From assembly GCA_947589005.1 (NCBI GenBank), contig CANPZO010000018.1, forward strand, positions 1-50,739: a DNA stretch of 50,739 nt. The letters run 5' to 3'. A program made the translations under genes and the position numbers. Source of the DNA: an uncultured Clostridia bacterium. Lineage in GTDB: Bacteria > Bacillota > Clostridia > UMGS1883. Under the pieces are notes generated by a model. It did no database searches. It saw nothing but the letters and a program-made list of their open reading frames with translations, and was not told the DNA's origin. This document shows positions 26,414 to 34,537 of this stretch, in pieces; the first letter of the stretch is position 1; every line of letters starts with the position of its first letter.

Positions 26414-26935
26414 TCAAAACGGCAAATCGTCCTCTGTGCCTATGGGCGAAATCGGGTCGCCAAGGCCGCCGTAGCTTGTCTCATAAGATGAGGGCTGGGG
26501 AGCGGCGTTCTGCTGGCCGCCGGAGTAACCTCCGCCGTAGCCGCCCTGCTGTCCGCCATAGCCTCCGTCGTAGCCGCCGCCATCGTACCCGCCGCCGTTA
26601 TGAGCCTCGCGGGCGGCCCGGCTTTCAATAAAGTGTACGCGGTCAACGACCACCTCGGTCACGTAATGCCGTTTACCCTCGTTGTCATCCCAAGTCCTTG
26701 TCTGGATACTGCCTTCAAGGGCGATAAGGTTGCCCTTTTTGAAAAAGCGGGATATGAGCTCCGCAGTCTGTCTCCACGCCACGCAGCTGATGAAGTCCGC
26801 CTTACGTTCCTCGCCCTGGCGGACGAAGTTGCGGTCAACGGCAATGGTGAAGGAGCAGGTGCTCACTCCGCTGGGAGTGCTGCGCAGCTCGGGGTCACGG
26901 GTAAATCTGCCGATAAGATTTACGCTGTTAAGCAT
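26414..26935 (-). CDS. ssb: Single-stranded DNA-binding protein
   Basis: A 173-aa protein with an OB-fold domain in residues 1-105 (MLNSVNLIGRFTRDPELRST, then FISCVAWRQTAELI and FFKKGNLIALEGSIQTRTW). A flexible Gly/Tyr/Gln-rich linker (about 118-150) is built of GGGYDGG- and YGGG-type repeats. The tip DDLPF is the acidic docking peptide for replication partners. Classical order rpsF-ssb-rpsR, so it is the chromosomal housekeeping SSB. Confidence 0.97.
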   Translation of the reverse strand: MLNSVNLIGRFTRDPELRSTPSGVSTCSFTIAVDRNFVRQGEERKADFISCVAWRQTAELISRFFKKGNLIALEGSIQTRTWDDNEGKRHYVTEVVVDRVHFIESRAAREAHNGGGYDGGGYDGGYGGQQGGYGGGYSGGQQNAAPQPSSYETSYGGLGDPISPIGTEDDLPF

Positions 26936-26950
26936 CTTTACTCGCCTCCC

Positions 26951-27247
26951 TTACGCGTCCTTGCGGACAGTCAGTGTACGGATGACACCGTCGGTGATGC
27001 CGTAAACACGCTCAAGCTCCTTCGGGAACTCGGGATTGGAGCTGAAGTTTACGAGCACGTAATAACCCTCTGTCTTGTAATTGATGGGGTAAGCAAGTCT
27101 TCTCTTGCCCCACACATCGACGCTCTCAACCGTGCCGTTATCGGCGATAAGCTTCTGAAATCTCTCAGAAAGCGCGGTTATTTTCTCCTCATCAAGAGCG
27201 GCGTCAAGAACAAAAATGGTTTCATACTTATTGATAATTTCAGCCAT
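26951..27247 (-). CDS. rpsF: 30S ribosomal protein S6
   Basis: A 98-aa protein starting MAEIINKYETIFVLDAAL and containing VDVWGKRRLAYPINYKTEGYYVLVNF, the family core. The frame is open to 27337, but the ATG at 27247 has AGAAGGAGGTG upstream and the upstream part spans the promoter. A small hairpin in the leader (TTGGG-6nt-CCCAA) might be an S6:S18 autoregulatory site; I see no clear match to the known motif. Confidence 0.97.
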   Translation of the reverse strand: MAEIINKYETIFVLDAALDEEKITALSERFQKLIADNGTVESVDVWGKRRLAYPINYKTEGYYVLVNFSSNPEFPKELERVYGITDGVIRTLTVRKDA

Positions 27248-27308
27248 TTTTACACCTCCTTCTGGTCTTTTGGCCTTGGGACAATGCCCAAAGCAAGGAT
27301 ACTGAAAT

Positions 27309-27337
27309 ATTATACATGATTTGTTTTTATTTGTCAA
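27309..27337 (-). promoter_or_regulatory. Sigma-A promoter of rpsF-ssb-rpsR
   Basis: Minus-strand TTGACA (27332-27337) and TATAAT (27309-27314) with a 17-bp spacer. Confidence 0.9.
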
Positions 27338-27398
27338 GAGAAATCTTCAAAATTTTTCACGCGTCCGCCAAAAATCTGAAAAAATTTAAAAAAAGGGC

Positions 27399-27427
27399 TT
27401 GACAAAAGGCAACGAGTGTGCTATACT
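27399..27427 (+). promoter_or_regulatory. Promoter of the tRNA-Leu gene
   Basis: TTGACA (27399-27404) and TATACT (27422-27427) with a 17-bp spacer, 38 nt before the mature tRNA. Divergent from the rpsF promoter. Confidence 0.88.
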
Positions 27428-27465
27428 TAAACAGTCGCGAGACAAAAGGTATCCGCCTTTTATAT

Positions 27466-27549
27466 GCGAGAGTGGCGGAATTGGTATACGCGCACGTTTA
27501 AGGTGCGTGTGGTCTGACCATACGGGTTCAAGTCCCGTCTCTCGCACCA
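27466..27549 (+). tRNA. tRNA-Leu (anticodon AAG)
   Basis: An 84-nt class II tRNA with encoded CCA. Acceptor GCGAGAG/CTCTCGC, anticodon stem CACGT/GCGTG with loop TTAAGGT giving anticodon AAG, variable arm TGGTC/GACCA, T-arm ACGGG-TTCAAGT-CCCGT, discriminator A. It reads CUU and probably CUN codons once A34 is deaminated to inosine. Leu-AAG is uncommon in bacteria but known in some Firmicutes. The prophage starts just downstream, so this may be its attachment gene. Confidence 0.95.
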
Positions 27550-27554
27550 AAATG

Positions 27555-27608
27555 AAAATCCCGTGGTTATCGGAGAAATTCAGATTTCCCCATAACTACG
27601 GGATTTTT
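27555..27608 (+). terminator. Terminator after tRNA-Leu
   Basis: A 16-bp stem with one G-U pair (AAAATCCCGTGGTTAT with ATAACTACGGGATTTT) ends in TTTTT, 5 nt after the tRNA CCA. Confidence 0.8.
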
Positions 27609-27672
27609 GTGTATGTTTCTTTTTACATTTCGCTGGTGGATTTTACACCCTAAAAGCCAATTTTACACCGCC

Positions 27673-27693
27673 ATGCAACACGAAATGCAACAC
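27673..27693. repeat. Short direct repeat near the prophage left end
   Basis: ATGCAACAC occurs twice (27673-27681 and 27685-27693), and TTTTACACC also occurs twice just before it. The position between the tRNA terminator and the first phage gene makes this a candidate part of attL, but the right end is not available for comparison. Confidence 0.3.
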
Positions 27694-27707
27694 GTCGATG
27701 CCGAATA

Positions 27708-28595
27708 TCACATGGCTTTCAATGCGTCGTAGAGCCTGACGGCAATTACGGCGGCCTCGGCGCGGGTCACGGGCTTGGTTGGCTGAAAACTGCCGTCCTC
27801 GTAGCCGTTCACAAGTCCCAGCTCCGCAGCCCGGTCAATTATCTTTTCTGCCCAACTTCCTGCTGTGTCGGTGAAGTTCGGGGCTTTTACCGGTTCCTCA
27901 AGCAGTTTTGCCCACGTCAACGGCCCGACGCTGCCGTCAACTTCCAGGTCATGGCGGGCCTGAAAATCCTTGACCGCCGCGAGGGTAGCTGGACCGAAGG
28001 AGCCGTCCACCTCCAAATCGAGCCCCCATGCGTTGAGCCGTTCCTGCATCCGCTTTACGGCCTCGCCCGTTGCGCCTTTGGTCAAAATCGGTGTCGGGTC
28101 GTCCGCCTGTGCCCCGTCAAGTTCCTTTTGGACAAGGTCCACAAAATACCCCCAGCCGTAGTCGTCAAGTATACGGTGCGGACAGTATTTGCCGCTGAAA
28201 TCCTGGTGCTTCTTAACATGGGATATGTCCCAGCCGTGTTCTTTCAATAGCTTTGCTGTGAGCTCGGCGGCGTTCTTCATGGCCGCCTCAAATTTGGGGC
28301 CGCCGCTCTTGCTGTAACAAATTTCAATGGCGATGTATTTGCGGTTACCGGCTCCGCTGCCGCCGTCCCCGGCGTGCCATGCGTTGCGGTCGTCGGGTAT
28401 AGCGTGTACCGCCTCGTTATCGTCCACGGCGTAATGATAGCTCGTTTTAGAACTGTTCCCCAGCATATACTTTACTTCGGCGGCTGCGCTGGCATCGTTG
28501 GCCGTATTGTGAATGCAGATGCCGGCCGGCGTCATGGCGTAGGGGGATTTCAATTTGTAGTTTGCGGGGGGGCATAAGTTTTCTTTAATCGTCAT
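27708..28595 (-). CDS. Phage endolysin: N-acetylmuramoyl-L-alanine amidase with PG-binding and SLH domains
   Basis: A 295-aa lysin cleaving the amide bond between muramic acid and the stem peptide. Residues 1-155 are Amidase_2; the zinc ligands H29, H130 and C138 have the same 8-residue spacing between the last two as in T7 lysozyme. Residues 168-232 are a PG_binding_1 repeat (LTKGATGEAVKRMQERLNAW, then two VDGSxGPxT units). Residues 240-290 form one SLH motif (FTDTAGSWAEKIIDRAAELG, NGYEDGSFQPTKPVTRAEAA). An SLH unit on a phage lysin is less common and suggests binding to secondary wall polymer. It overlaps the holin gene by 11 nt. Confidence 0.93.
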   Translation of the reverse strand: MTIKENLCPPANYKLKSPYAMTPAGICIHNTANDASAAAEVKYMLGNSSKTSYHYAVDDNEAVHAIPDDRNAWHAGDGGSGAGNRKYIAIEICYSKSGGPKFEAAMKNAAELTAKLLKEHGWDISHVKKHQDFSGKYCPHRILDDYGWGYFVDLVQKELDGAQADDPTPILTKGATGEAVKRMQERLNAWGLDLEVDGSFGPATLAAVKDFQARHDLEVDGSVGPLTWAKLLEEPVKAPNFTDTAGSWAEKIIDRAAELGLVNGYEDGSFQPTKPVTRAEAAVIAVRLYDALKAM

Positions 28596-28848
28596 TTTCG
28601 CTGCCTCCTACGGCCTCGCCAAGCTCTATTGCCTCAAGCTCTGCGCCGTTGTTTCCGGCGTCGGCCATACCCTCGCCGATTATGTAGGCGATGAGGGTGG
28701 CGCCGGCCATAATAATGGCCGTCACTTCGGTTACGCTGCTGTCCTTTGCGCCTGCGGCAATCATTATGGCGGTCACGAAGCCAACCACCGCCACCCAAAA
28801 CTTCCGGCTGGTTAATTTGCGTTTCCAGTCAATTTTCATTTTTATCAT
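28585..28848 (-). CDS. Phage holin
   Basis: An 87-aa small membrane protein: basic N-terminus (MKIDWKRKLTSRKFW), two hydrophobic segments (about 17-34 and 41-60), and an acidic tail ending GGSENDD. This matches holins of Firmicutes phages that precede the amidase; it should permeabilise the membrane to release the lysin. Directly upstream of and overlapping the endolysin. Confidence 0.8.
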   Translation of the reverse strand: MIKMKIDWKRKLTSRKFWVAVVGFVTAIMIAAGAKDSSVTEVTAIIMAGATLIAYIIGEGMADAGNNGAELEAIELGEAVGGSENDD

Positions 28849-28856
28849 CCTTTCTT

Positions 28857-29153
28857 TTAGGCCACGTCGTGGGCCTTTTTGTTTAAGTGTTTTTCCAATT
28901 TGTTGTGGGCGTCGGTGACGTTATCGTTGGCTCCGAGCTGCTTAAGCCCGTCCAAACAGGCTAATATCGCATAACTCATCACACATTGTTCTTCCTTAAT
29001 TTCCCGCTGTTCCCCAAGGATATCGGCGATGTCCGCGTCTTGTTTTTCCTGCCTTACAAACCAACGCAATATTGCTACCGCAACCGTACCCACTGTGCCC
29101 AAGGCGGCGAGCACCGCCCCGATTTTTATTATCATGTCCAATGTTATTGTCAT
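28857..29153 (-). CDS. Small membrane protein of the lysis cassette
   Basis: 98 aa: one N-terminal membrane helix (IIKIGAVLAALGTVGTVAVAILRWFV, about 8-33), then a charged helical region. Two cysteines (C57, C66). Proteins of this layout often precede holins in phages of Clostridia. It may be a second holin or a holin partner (XhlA-like); the sequence gives topology only. Confidence 0.6.
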   Translation of the reverse strand: MTITLDMIIKIGAVLAALGTVGTVAVAILRWFVRQEKQDADIADILGEQREIKEEQCVMSYAILACLDGLKQLGANDNVTDAHNKLEKHLNKKAHDVA

Positions 29154-29166
29154 GTCGTATCTCCCC

Positions 29167-31779
29167 TTACTGTAATTGGCCGAGCTTGGTCGTCAATTCG
29201 TCCACGCGCAGCCGCAGCTCGTTTATCGCCGCCACCGCGCTGCTCTTGTCCCTTGTTGTCAGGTCGGCCAGTGACCCGACCTTGACGTCGCTTCCCAGTT
29301 TGTCCGCCGTCACCGCGTTGTCGGCTATGTCGGCGGCCTTTACGGGAAAGCGTTTTTCGAGCTTCAACACGCGGGCATAGGACGACAGCTGGCTCGCCAC
29401 GAGAAAATATCCGGCGTTCAGGGCCTCGTACAGGTTAATTTTTTCGGCGGGATGCGGCTTTACGGCGATAATATAATCTCCGGCCCCTATATAATAGCTG
29501 TCGTCCGAATACGATATTACCGTCTGGCTTTTCCATGTCCAACCGGCCTCCCATTCGTTGGCGTTCATTATGTCCTCGAAGTTAGCGGAGGCTCCCTTGT
29601 AGGTGAACAGCCGCACATCTGCCGCGACGTCCTCCGCCAGCTTTTCGCTTGTCACCGCGCGGGCGGCTATTTTGCCCGTCGTCACCGCGCCGTCCGCCAG
29701 CTTCCCCTCGGTTACGGCCTTGTCCTGTATCTTGGCCTGGGTGACGCTGCCGGCTTGCAATTTGTCGGCGCTTATGCACTTGTCCGCCAGCTGGTCCGTG
29801 CCCACGGTCTTGTCCGCGATGCGCCCGCCGGTCACCGACTTGGCCTGGAGCTTTTCACTGCCGACGATGGAATTATCCTTGATGTCGGAGTTTTGAATTT
29901 GCTTGTCCATGATCATGGAGCTGTCTATCTGCCGCCAGTGGGTCTCGTACTGGTTGTTCTCATATACCGTCACAAGCACGGTATTGGCAGACGAGCCGGG
30001 CTCAAGATTGGACAGCCCCACCGTCCTTTCGGCGATTTTGTCGCCGGTGACGGTCTTGTCCGCCAGCTTGCCGCCGGTAATGGTCTTGTCCTGTATCTTG
30101 CCGTTTGAAATGGAGCCGAGCTGTATCTGGTCGTTGCCCACCGACTTTGTGGCCAGCTTCTCCTGCGTCACCACGTGGTCTGCCAGTTTGTCCGTCGACA
30201 CCGCGCCGGTGCCTATCTTCCCCTCGGTGACGGCCCCGCTCGCTATTTTGTCCGCCGTCACAGCGTTGTCGGCTATGTCGGCGGCCTTTAAGGGAAAGCG
30301 TTTTTCGAGCTTCACCGTGTGGGCATAGGCTGACAGCTGGTCCGCCACGAGAAAATATCCGGCGTTCAGGGCCTCATACAGAGACTCAATTTTTTCGGCG
30401 GGATGCGGCTTGACGGCGATAATATAATCTCCGACCCCTATATAATAGTTAACCTCTGAAAATGCAAACGTTGTTACCGTCTGGCTTTTCCATGTCCAAC
30501 CGGCCTCCCATTCGTTGGCGTCCAGTATGTCTTGAAAGTTAACAAAGGTTCCCTTGTCGGTGAACAGCCGCATATTTGCCGCAATGTCTTCCGCCAGTTT
30601 TTCGCTCGTCACCGCTCCGTCGTCAATTTTCTCGGTGGTGACGGCCATGGACCCGATATTGGTTGTTTCGACGGCTTCGCGGCCAATTTTTTCGGTCGTC
30701 ACGGCCCCGTCCGCGATGCAGAACTCGGTCACGGCGCCGCCCTCGATTTTGTTGGTTGTGACCGCTCCGTCCTGTAACTTTCCCGTGCCGACGGCCTCGT
30801 CGTCCAGCTTCTCCTCGGTTACGGCACCGAGGCCCAGTTTCGCCGCGGTCACCGCGCCGCTGGCTATTTTGCCCGTCGTCACCGCGCCGGTGCCTATCTT
30901 CCCCTCGGTGACGGCCCCGCTCGCTATTTTACTCGCCGTCACCGCACCTGCGCCTATCTTCCCCTCGGTGACGGCCCCGTCTGCCATTTTGTCCGTCGAC
31001 ACCGCGCCGGTGCCTATCTTCCCCTCGGTGACGGCCCCGCTCGCTATTTTGTCCGCCGTCACAGCGTTGTCGGCTATGTCGGCGGCCTTTACGGGGAAGC
31101 GGTCGGTTACGTCCTTCACCGCGCTGGCCACAAATTCGGTTGTGGCAAGCTGGGTGCTGCTGGTGCCCTTAGCCGCCGTGGGAGCCTTGGGTGTGCCGGT
31201 AAAGGTCGGAGAGGCGAGCTTGGCGAGGGCGCTGAGGGGCACCCCGCCGTCCTTTATGAGCTTGCCCGTGGCCCCGTCAAACACCGCTACCCGTCCGTCC
31301 GTCGCCGAGGCCGGGCCCTTTACGAAGCCGTCGGCGGCTTCGTTGATTTGGTCAAGCCATTTCTGCGCAATCTCTCCTATGTATCCCTCCCACGTGGCTT
31401 TATCGTCGGGGGAGGGGGGAACCGCGTCTGTCTCGTGCGCGCCGGGAACGATGCGCAGGTGGCGTAAGGCTGTTGATATTCGTACTTCGCCCTCGTTTTT
31501 GCCTATGAAACCGAAATCAAGCCGACCCGCCCTGAATGTAAGGGCTTCCGGAATGGTCACCGTGTACAGCTGCGGGTCTCCTCCCTGCGTCATTGCAAAA
31601 CCGTACCATGGCGTCACTTGGTTGACGCGCATGACGATATACTTGCTCAGGTCGTCCCAGTCCGAGGAAAACATACCGGACAAAACGTAATAGTTCCGCC
31701 CTCCGCTGACTATCACTGTGTCTCCGGGGTCTCCCGGCAGTATTACCCTGTCGTTTTTTATTTCAATATCTATTATCAT
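29167..31779 (-). CDS. Tail fiber with decapeptide repeats and a duplicated module
   Basis: An 870-aa probable receptor-binding fiber. Residues about 1-120 look like a baseplate-attachment domain (rich in beta strands), then a linker. From about 238 to 396 there are about 16 tandem 10-residue units of pattern GAVTxxKIxx; further units of the same type lie at about 505-595 and 630-716. Two nearly identical about 100-residue modules (NEWEAGWTWKSQTV, YIIAVKPHPAEKI, YEALNAGYFLVA) follow the first and last repeat blocks. The C-terminus is a coiled-coil-like helix. Start 31779 has AGGAGG 7 nt upstream; 31782 and the longer frame to 31821 are alternatives. Confidence 0.85.
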   Translation of the reverse strand: MIIDIEIKNDRVILPGDPGDTVIVSGGRNYYVLSGMFSSDWDDLSKYIVMRVNQVTPWYGFAMTQGGDPQLYTVTIPEALTFRAGRLDFGFIGKNEGEVRISTALRHLRIVPGAHETDAVPPSPDDKATWEGYIGEIAQKWLDQINEAADGFVKGPASATDGRVAVFDGATGKLIKDGGVPLSALAKLASPTFTGTPKAPTAAKGTSSTQLATTEFVASAVKDVTDRFPVKAADIADNAVTADKIASGAVTEGKIGTGAVSTDKMADGAVTEGKIGAGAVTASKIASGAVTEGKIGTGAVTTGKIASGAVTAAKLGLGAVTEEKLDDEAVGTGKLQDGAVTTNKIEGGAVTEFCIADGAVTTEKIGREAVETTNIGSMAVTTEKIDDGAVTSEKLAEDIAANMRLFTDKGTFVNFQDILDANEWEAGWTWKSQTVTTFAFSEVNYYIGVGDYIIAVKPHPAEKIESLYEALNAGYFLVADQLSAYAHTVKLEKRFPLKAADIADNAVTADKIASGAVTEGKIGTGAVSTDKLADHVVTQEKLATKSVGNDQIQLGSISNGKIQDKTITGGKLADKTVTGDKIAERTVGLSNLEPGSSANTVLVTVYENNQYETHWRQIDSSMIMDKQIQNSDIKDNSIVGSEKLQAKSVTGGRIADKTVGTDQLADKCISADKLQAGSVTQAKIQDKAVTEGKLADGAVTTGKIAARAVTSEKLAEDVAADVRLFTYKGASANFEDIMNANEWEAGWTWKSQTVISYSDDSYYIGAGDYIIAVKPHPAEKINLYEALNAGYFLVASQLSSYARVLKLEKRFPVKAADIADNAVTADKLGSDVKVGSLADLTTRDKSSAVAAINELRLRVDELTTKLGQLQ

Positions 31780-31790
31780 CATTCCGCCTC

Positions 31791-32666
31791 CTACTCCGCT
31801 GTCTTGGCCGCCAGCGCCCACAGGTCGAATGTCGGTTCGCTTTTCGTCACGCGGGTTGCGGTGTAGTTTATCTTAATGTTTCCGCCCGCGCTTTCCACCG
31901 TGCAGCCCTGCCAGCCAACCCCCGTGTGCCATACCGCCCGGTCATAGTATTTTCGGCGGTCGTCGCTGCTGCCGTGGGCGTAACATTCATAGGTCCATAC
32001 GCCGCCCTCCTTTTGCATAAGCGTCATTGAAACGGCGGACGGGCGCATTATCAGCAAATTATAGTTGCTGCCGCCCAGGTCGTAGCTTTCGCTAAATGTG
32101 CCCGTATACTGTCCGCTTGAATTCGGGGTGAGATATTCCTTCAATGGCACCGTTATTACAAAATGCTTGGCCGCGTCGTTTGTCGCGCCGGCAAGCGTCG
32201 CATATATTCGCGCGCTTGCTACGGTTCCGTCGGCGGCCACCTCTGCCAACGGCACATAATATGCCACGCCGGGCGCATCTGTCGCCGGACTTGTCTCTGC
32301 GGTCAGGTACGCTTTGTTTTGGGCGGCGTCAGCCACTATATAAATGTAGCTCCGCTGACCGGACGGTACCGAAACGGTCTCCGGCTCGGTAAGCTCCGCC
32401 GTCTGGCCGTTGGCGAAAATGGCGGTCCCCTCCGACACGATATATTCCCCGTCGGCGTTACGGCTTACCTTGAGGCCCCGCTCCGCCTCCGGCACAACTC
32501 CCCGCTGTAAGGCTCCGCCGACAATGTTGTTAAGCGTGGCGGCATAATATGCCCGCCCGTCAACAAACGGGTCTTTCAATCCCGGCAAAGGGTAAAATTT
32601 TTTTATTATGCCGTTGAGGTCGTCCGCGCCGACGGTCTGGTTGTCGTAGAAATTATATTTTATCAT
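31791..32666 (-). CDS. Phage baseplate/tail protein
   Basis: 291 aa. It lies between the Gp37-like tail protein and the fiber, so it is probably a baseplate upper or adaptor component. N-terminus YNFYDNQTVGADDLNGIIKKF is typical of phage structural proteins that attach fibers; the middle (ANGQTAELTEPETVSVPSGQRSYIYIVAD) is beta-rich. I recognise the class by context rather than a characterised domain. Overlaps the upstream gene by 4 nt. Confidence 0.65.
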   Translation of the reverse strand: MIKYNFYDNQTVGADDLNGIIKKFYPLPGLKDPFVDGRAYYAATLNNIVGGALQRGVVPEAERGLKVSRNADGEYIVSEGTAIFANGQTAELTEPETVSVPSGQRSYIYIVADAAQNKAYLTAETSPATDAPGVAYYVPLAEVAADGTVASARIYATLAGATNDAAKHFVITVPLKEYLTPNSSGQYTGTFSESYDLGGSNYNLLIMRPSAVSMTLMQKEGGVWTYECYAHGSSDDRRKYYDRAVWHTGVGWQGCTVESAGGNIKINYTATRVTKSEPTFDLWALAAKTAE

Positions 32667-33667
32667 ATTTCCAATAGCCTCCTTATAATGGATTTGGGCT
32701 TAACGCCAAAGGTCGGTGTCACGGTTACCTTGCCATGCTCGTAAATTTCCTTTATCTCCGTTATCTGCTTCACCGCCTCTATCTTTACCCCGCCGATGAC
32801 GCCCGGTGAAACTGTTACGTAATCGCCTACGTCAAACTCTGTTCGGTAGCCTGTTCCGCCTACCGTTGCCGAGACTGTGGCCTCGTTTTTGCTGTCTGCC
32901 ACGGCTTTTTCCGCCGCCGCTCTGACGGCGTCCTCGTCCCCGCTTTCCGTGGTGTAGCTCTCCACCCGCTCAAATCCCTCCGCGCCGGTATCGTATTCGG
33001 TCACCGTGGGCGGAGGGGCCGGGTCGCCTTCGTTTTCCGCTCTTTCCGTTTTTACGTTATAAACAAATGTAACTCCCCCGGTCAGGCGATTGTCCTCATA
33101 ATCAACGCTGTAAATATTTTTCCTTTGCGGAGAAAATATCAGCTCGCGGCTTTTGTCCCGCGGCTCAAGCACACGAAAAATCAGCTCTCCGCCGTCTTTT
33201 ACAATTTCGTAGCCCAACTCGCCGCTGTCGCACAGCTGCAAAATTTTCGACGCCAGAACATCCGTTTTGTCTTCGGTCACGGTTTCGTCTCCCGCCTCCG
33301 ACGGCTCAACCCTTAGGTTAGGTATGGCCCGCTTTCCCCCGGTCAGCGCGGAGACGGCCATATCGGTTATAATTTTGCCGGCGCGTCCGCTGTGTCCGCC
33401 TATGTCTATCCGTTGTTTACACAGTCCCTTCAGGTCGTATCCGCTTATGGCGACATCGTTGTCGCTACAGGCGATGCGCTTGACTATGCCGGTGAGACGG
33501 TCCTTGTCGGCGGAAATAATATCGTTTTCCTTTATGTCCGCCGCCGCCGACCTGTTGACGTGCAGCTCAAAGCTGCCGTAATCCTTAAACTTCCTCGTCC
33601 ATTGCAGGGACTGAGCGCGGAACATTGTCTTTGTGACCAAATCGGCATTGTAAACTCTTATATTCAC
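32663..33667 (-). CDS. Siphovirus Gp37-like tail protein
   Basis: About 334 aa, resembling the Siphovirus ReqiPepy6 Gp37-like family and the gp27-like tail hub (Tal) N-terminal domain. Features are an N-terminal MFRAQSLQWTRKFKDYGSFELHVN and LTGIVKRI, and a C-terminal FDVGDYVTVSPGVIGGVKIEAVKQITEIKEIYEHG, the part of hub proteins contacting the tail tube. A GTG at 33667 overlaps the Dit stop (GTGA), with GGGAGG upstream; the frame open to 33691 is less likely. Confidence 0.8.
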   Translation of the reverse strand: MNIRVYNADLVTKTMFRAQSLQWTRKFKDYGSFELHVNRSAAADIKENDIISADKDRLTGIVKRIACSDNDVAISGYDLKGLCKQRIDIGGHSGRAGKIITDMAVSALTGGKRAIPNLRVEPSEAGDETVTEDKTDVLASKILQLCDSGELGYEIVKDGGELIFRVLEPRDKSRELIFSPQRKNIYSVDYEDNRLTGGVTFVYNVKTERAENEGDPAPPPTVTEYDTGAEGFERVESYTTESGDEDAVRAAAEKAVADSKNEATVSATVGGTGYRTEFDVGDYVTVSPGVIGGVKIEAVKQITEIKEIYEHGKVTVTPTFGVKPKSIIRRLLEI

Positions 33668-34536
33668 ACGCCCGCCTCCCTGTCGTGCCATTTCATAATA
33701 GCTGTTATTACACGCCCCGTGGTATTTGTCATCGTCACGGTGTTTTTTCCGACGCTGACCACGGGGAAGTCGCTCGTAACGTCAACATACCTTATCAGGT
33801 TTCCTCCTATGTCGCCGGTAACCGTCATTGCGTCACAGTCAATGGTTACGGTTTCCGCCTCTTCGGGACTGTAATTTAGGATAAGCCGCTTCGTGTCCCC
33901 GGCGGCATTGGTCACGGTAATGGTTATCCCCGGAGGCGTGACCTCCTGCGGCCCCACCTGCTCTGATGCGGCCGCTTTTTCGCCGTTGATGATTATGACC
34001 GGAGGGGCGTCAAGGCTGCCGTCGTTCACCACCTCCGCCGACATCAGCCTTTCGGTCCAGACCGCCGGCAGCGAAAAGGGAAATGTTATCAGGTCCCGGC
34101 GTCTGTAAAGCGGCGCCACCTTCTCGCTTGCCGCCGTCCAGTAAAATGACGGCGCCTCAAACTCAAATACCGCCGGAGATATCAGCGCCCCTGTCACCGG
34201 TTTCCCCACCGTTGGCAGGCGGGGGACCGCGCGTATGGTCCATATCCCCGCATCGTTTTCGTATGTCAGGGTGCCCGCTGTCTTGCCGTCCATCACCCTG
34301 TACAGCATTCGCCGCAAATGGAACCGTTCCTCAAGGGTGCCGGCAATTATATGGCCGTCGATGGTTATCGTTCGGGGGTCGTATACCGCGCTGACTATCT
34401 CGTCGCCGTCCGTATCGGCGTAGTCCTCCCGCTGGTATGCGGCGGACCCGCCGAAATCGTAATCGTTAAAAATGTACGGGCTGCCCTTGGCTATGACTAT
34501 CTCGCCGCGGTCATTTGCAAACTTGAATTTCTGCAT
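33664..34536 (-). CDS. Distal tail protein (Dit family)
   Basis: 290 aa. Hexameric hub connecting tail tube to baseplate in siphophages. The N-terminal half has the Dit pattern (YDPRTITIDGHIIAGTLEERFHLRRMLYRVMDGKTAGTLTYE) and APSFYW; the C-terminal half is a galectin-like beta domain (LDAPPVIIING). It lies between the tape measure and the Gp37-like gene, as expected. Confidence 0.85.
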   Translation of the reverse strand: MQKFKFANDRGEIVIAKGSPYIFNDYDFGGSAAYQREDYADTDGDEIVSAVYDPRTITIDGHIIAGTLEERFHLRRMLYRVMDGKTAGTLTYENDAGIWTIRAVPRLPTVGKPVTGALISPAVFEFEAPSFYWTAASEKVAPLYRRRDLITFPFSLPAVWTERLMSAEVVNDGSLDAPPVIIINGEKAAASEQVGPQEVTPPGITITVTNAAGDTKRLILNYSPEEAETVTIDCDAMTVTGDIGGNLIRYVDVTSDFPVVSVGKNTVTMTNTTGRVITAIMKWHDREAGV

Positions 34537-34537
34537 A

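Noticed and set aside
29167-31779. Diversity-generating retroelement target
   Set aside because: The repeat modules are duplicated but no reverse transcriptase or template repeat with adenine-directed changes is visible.
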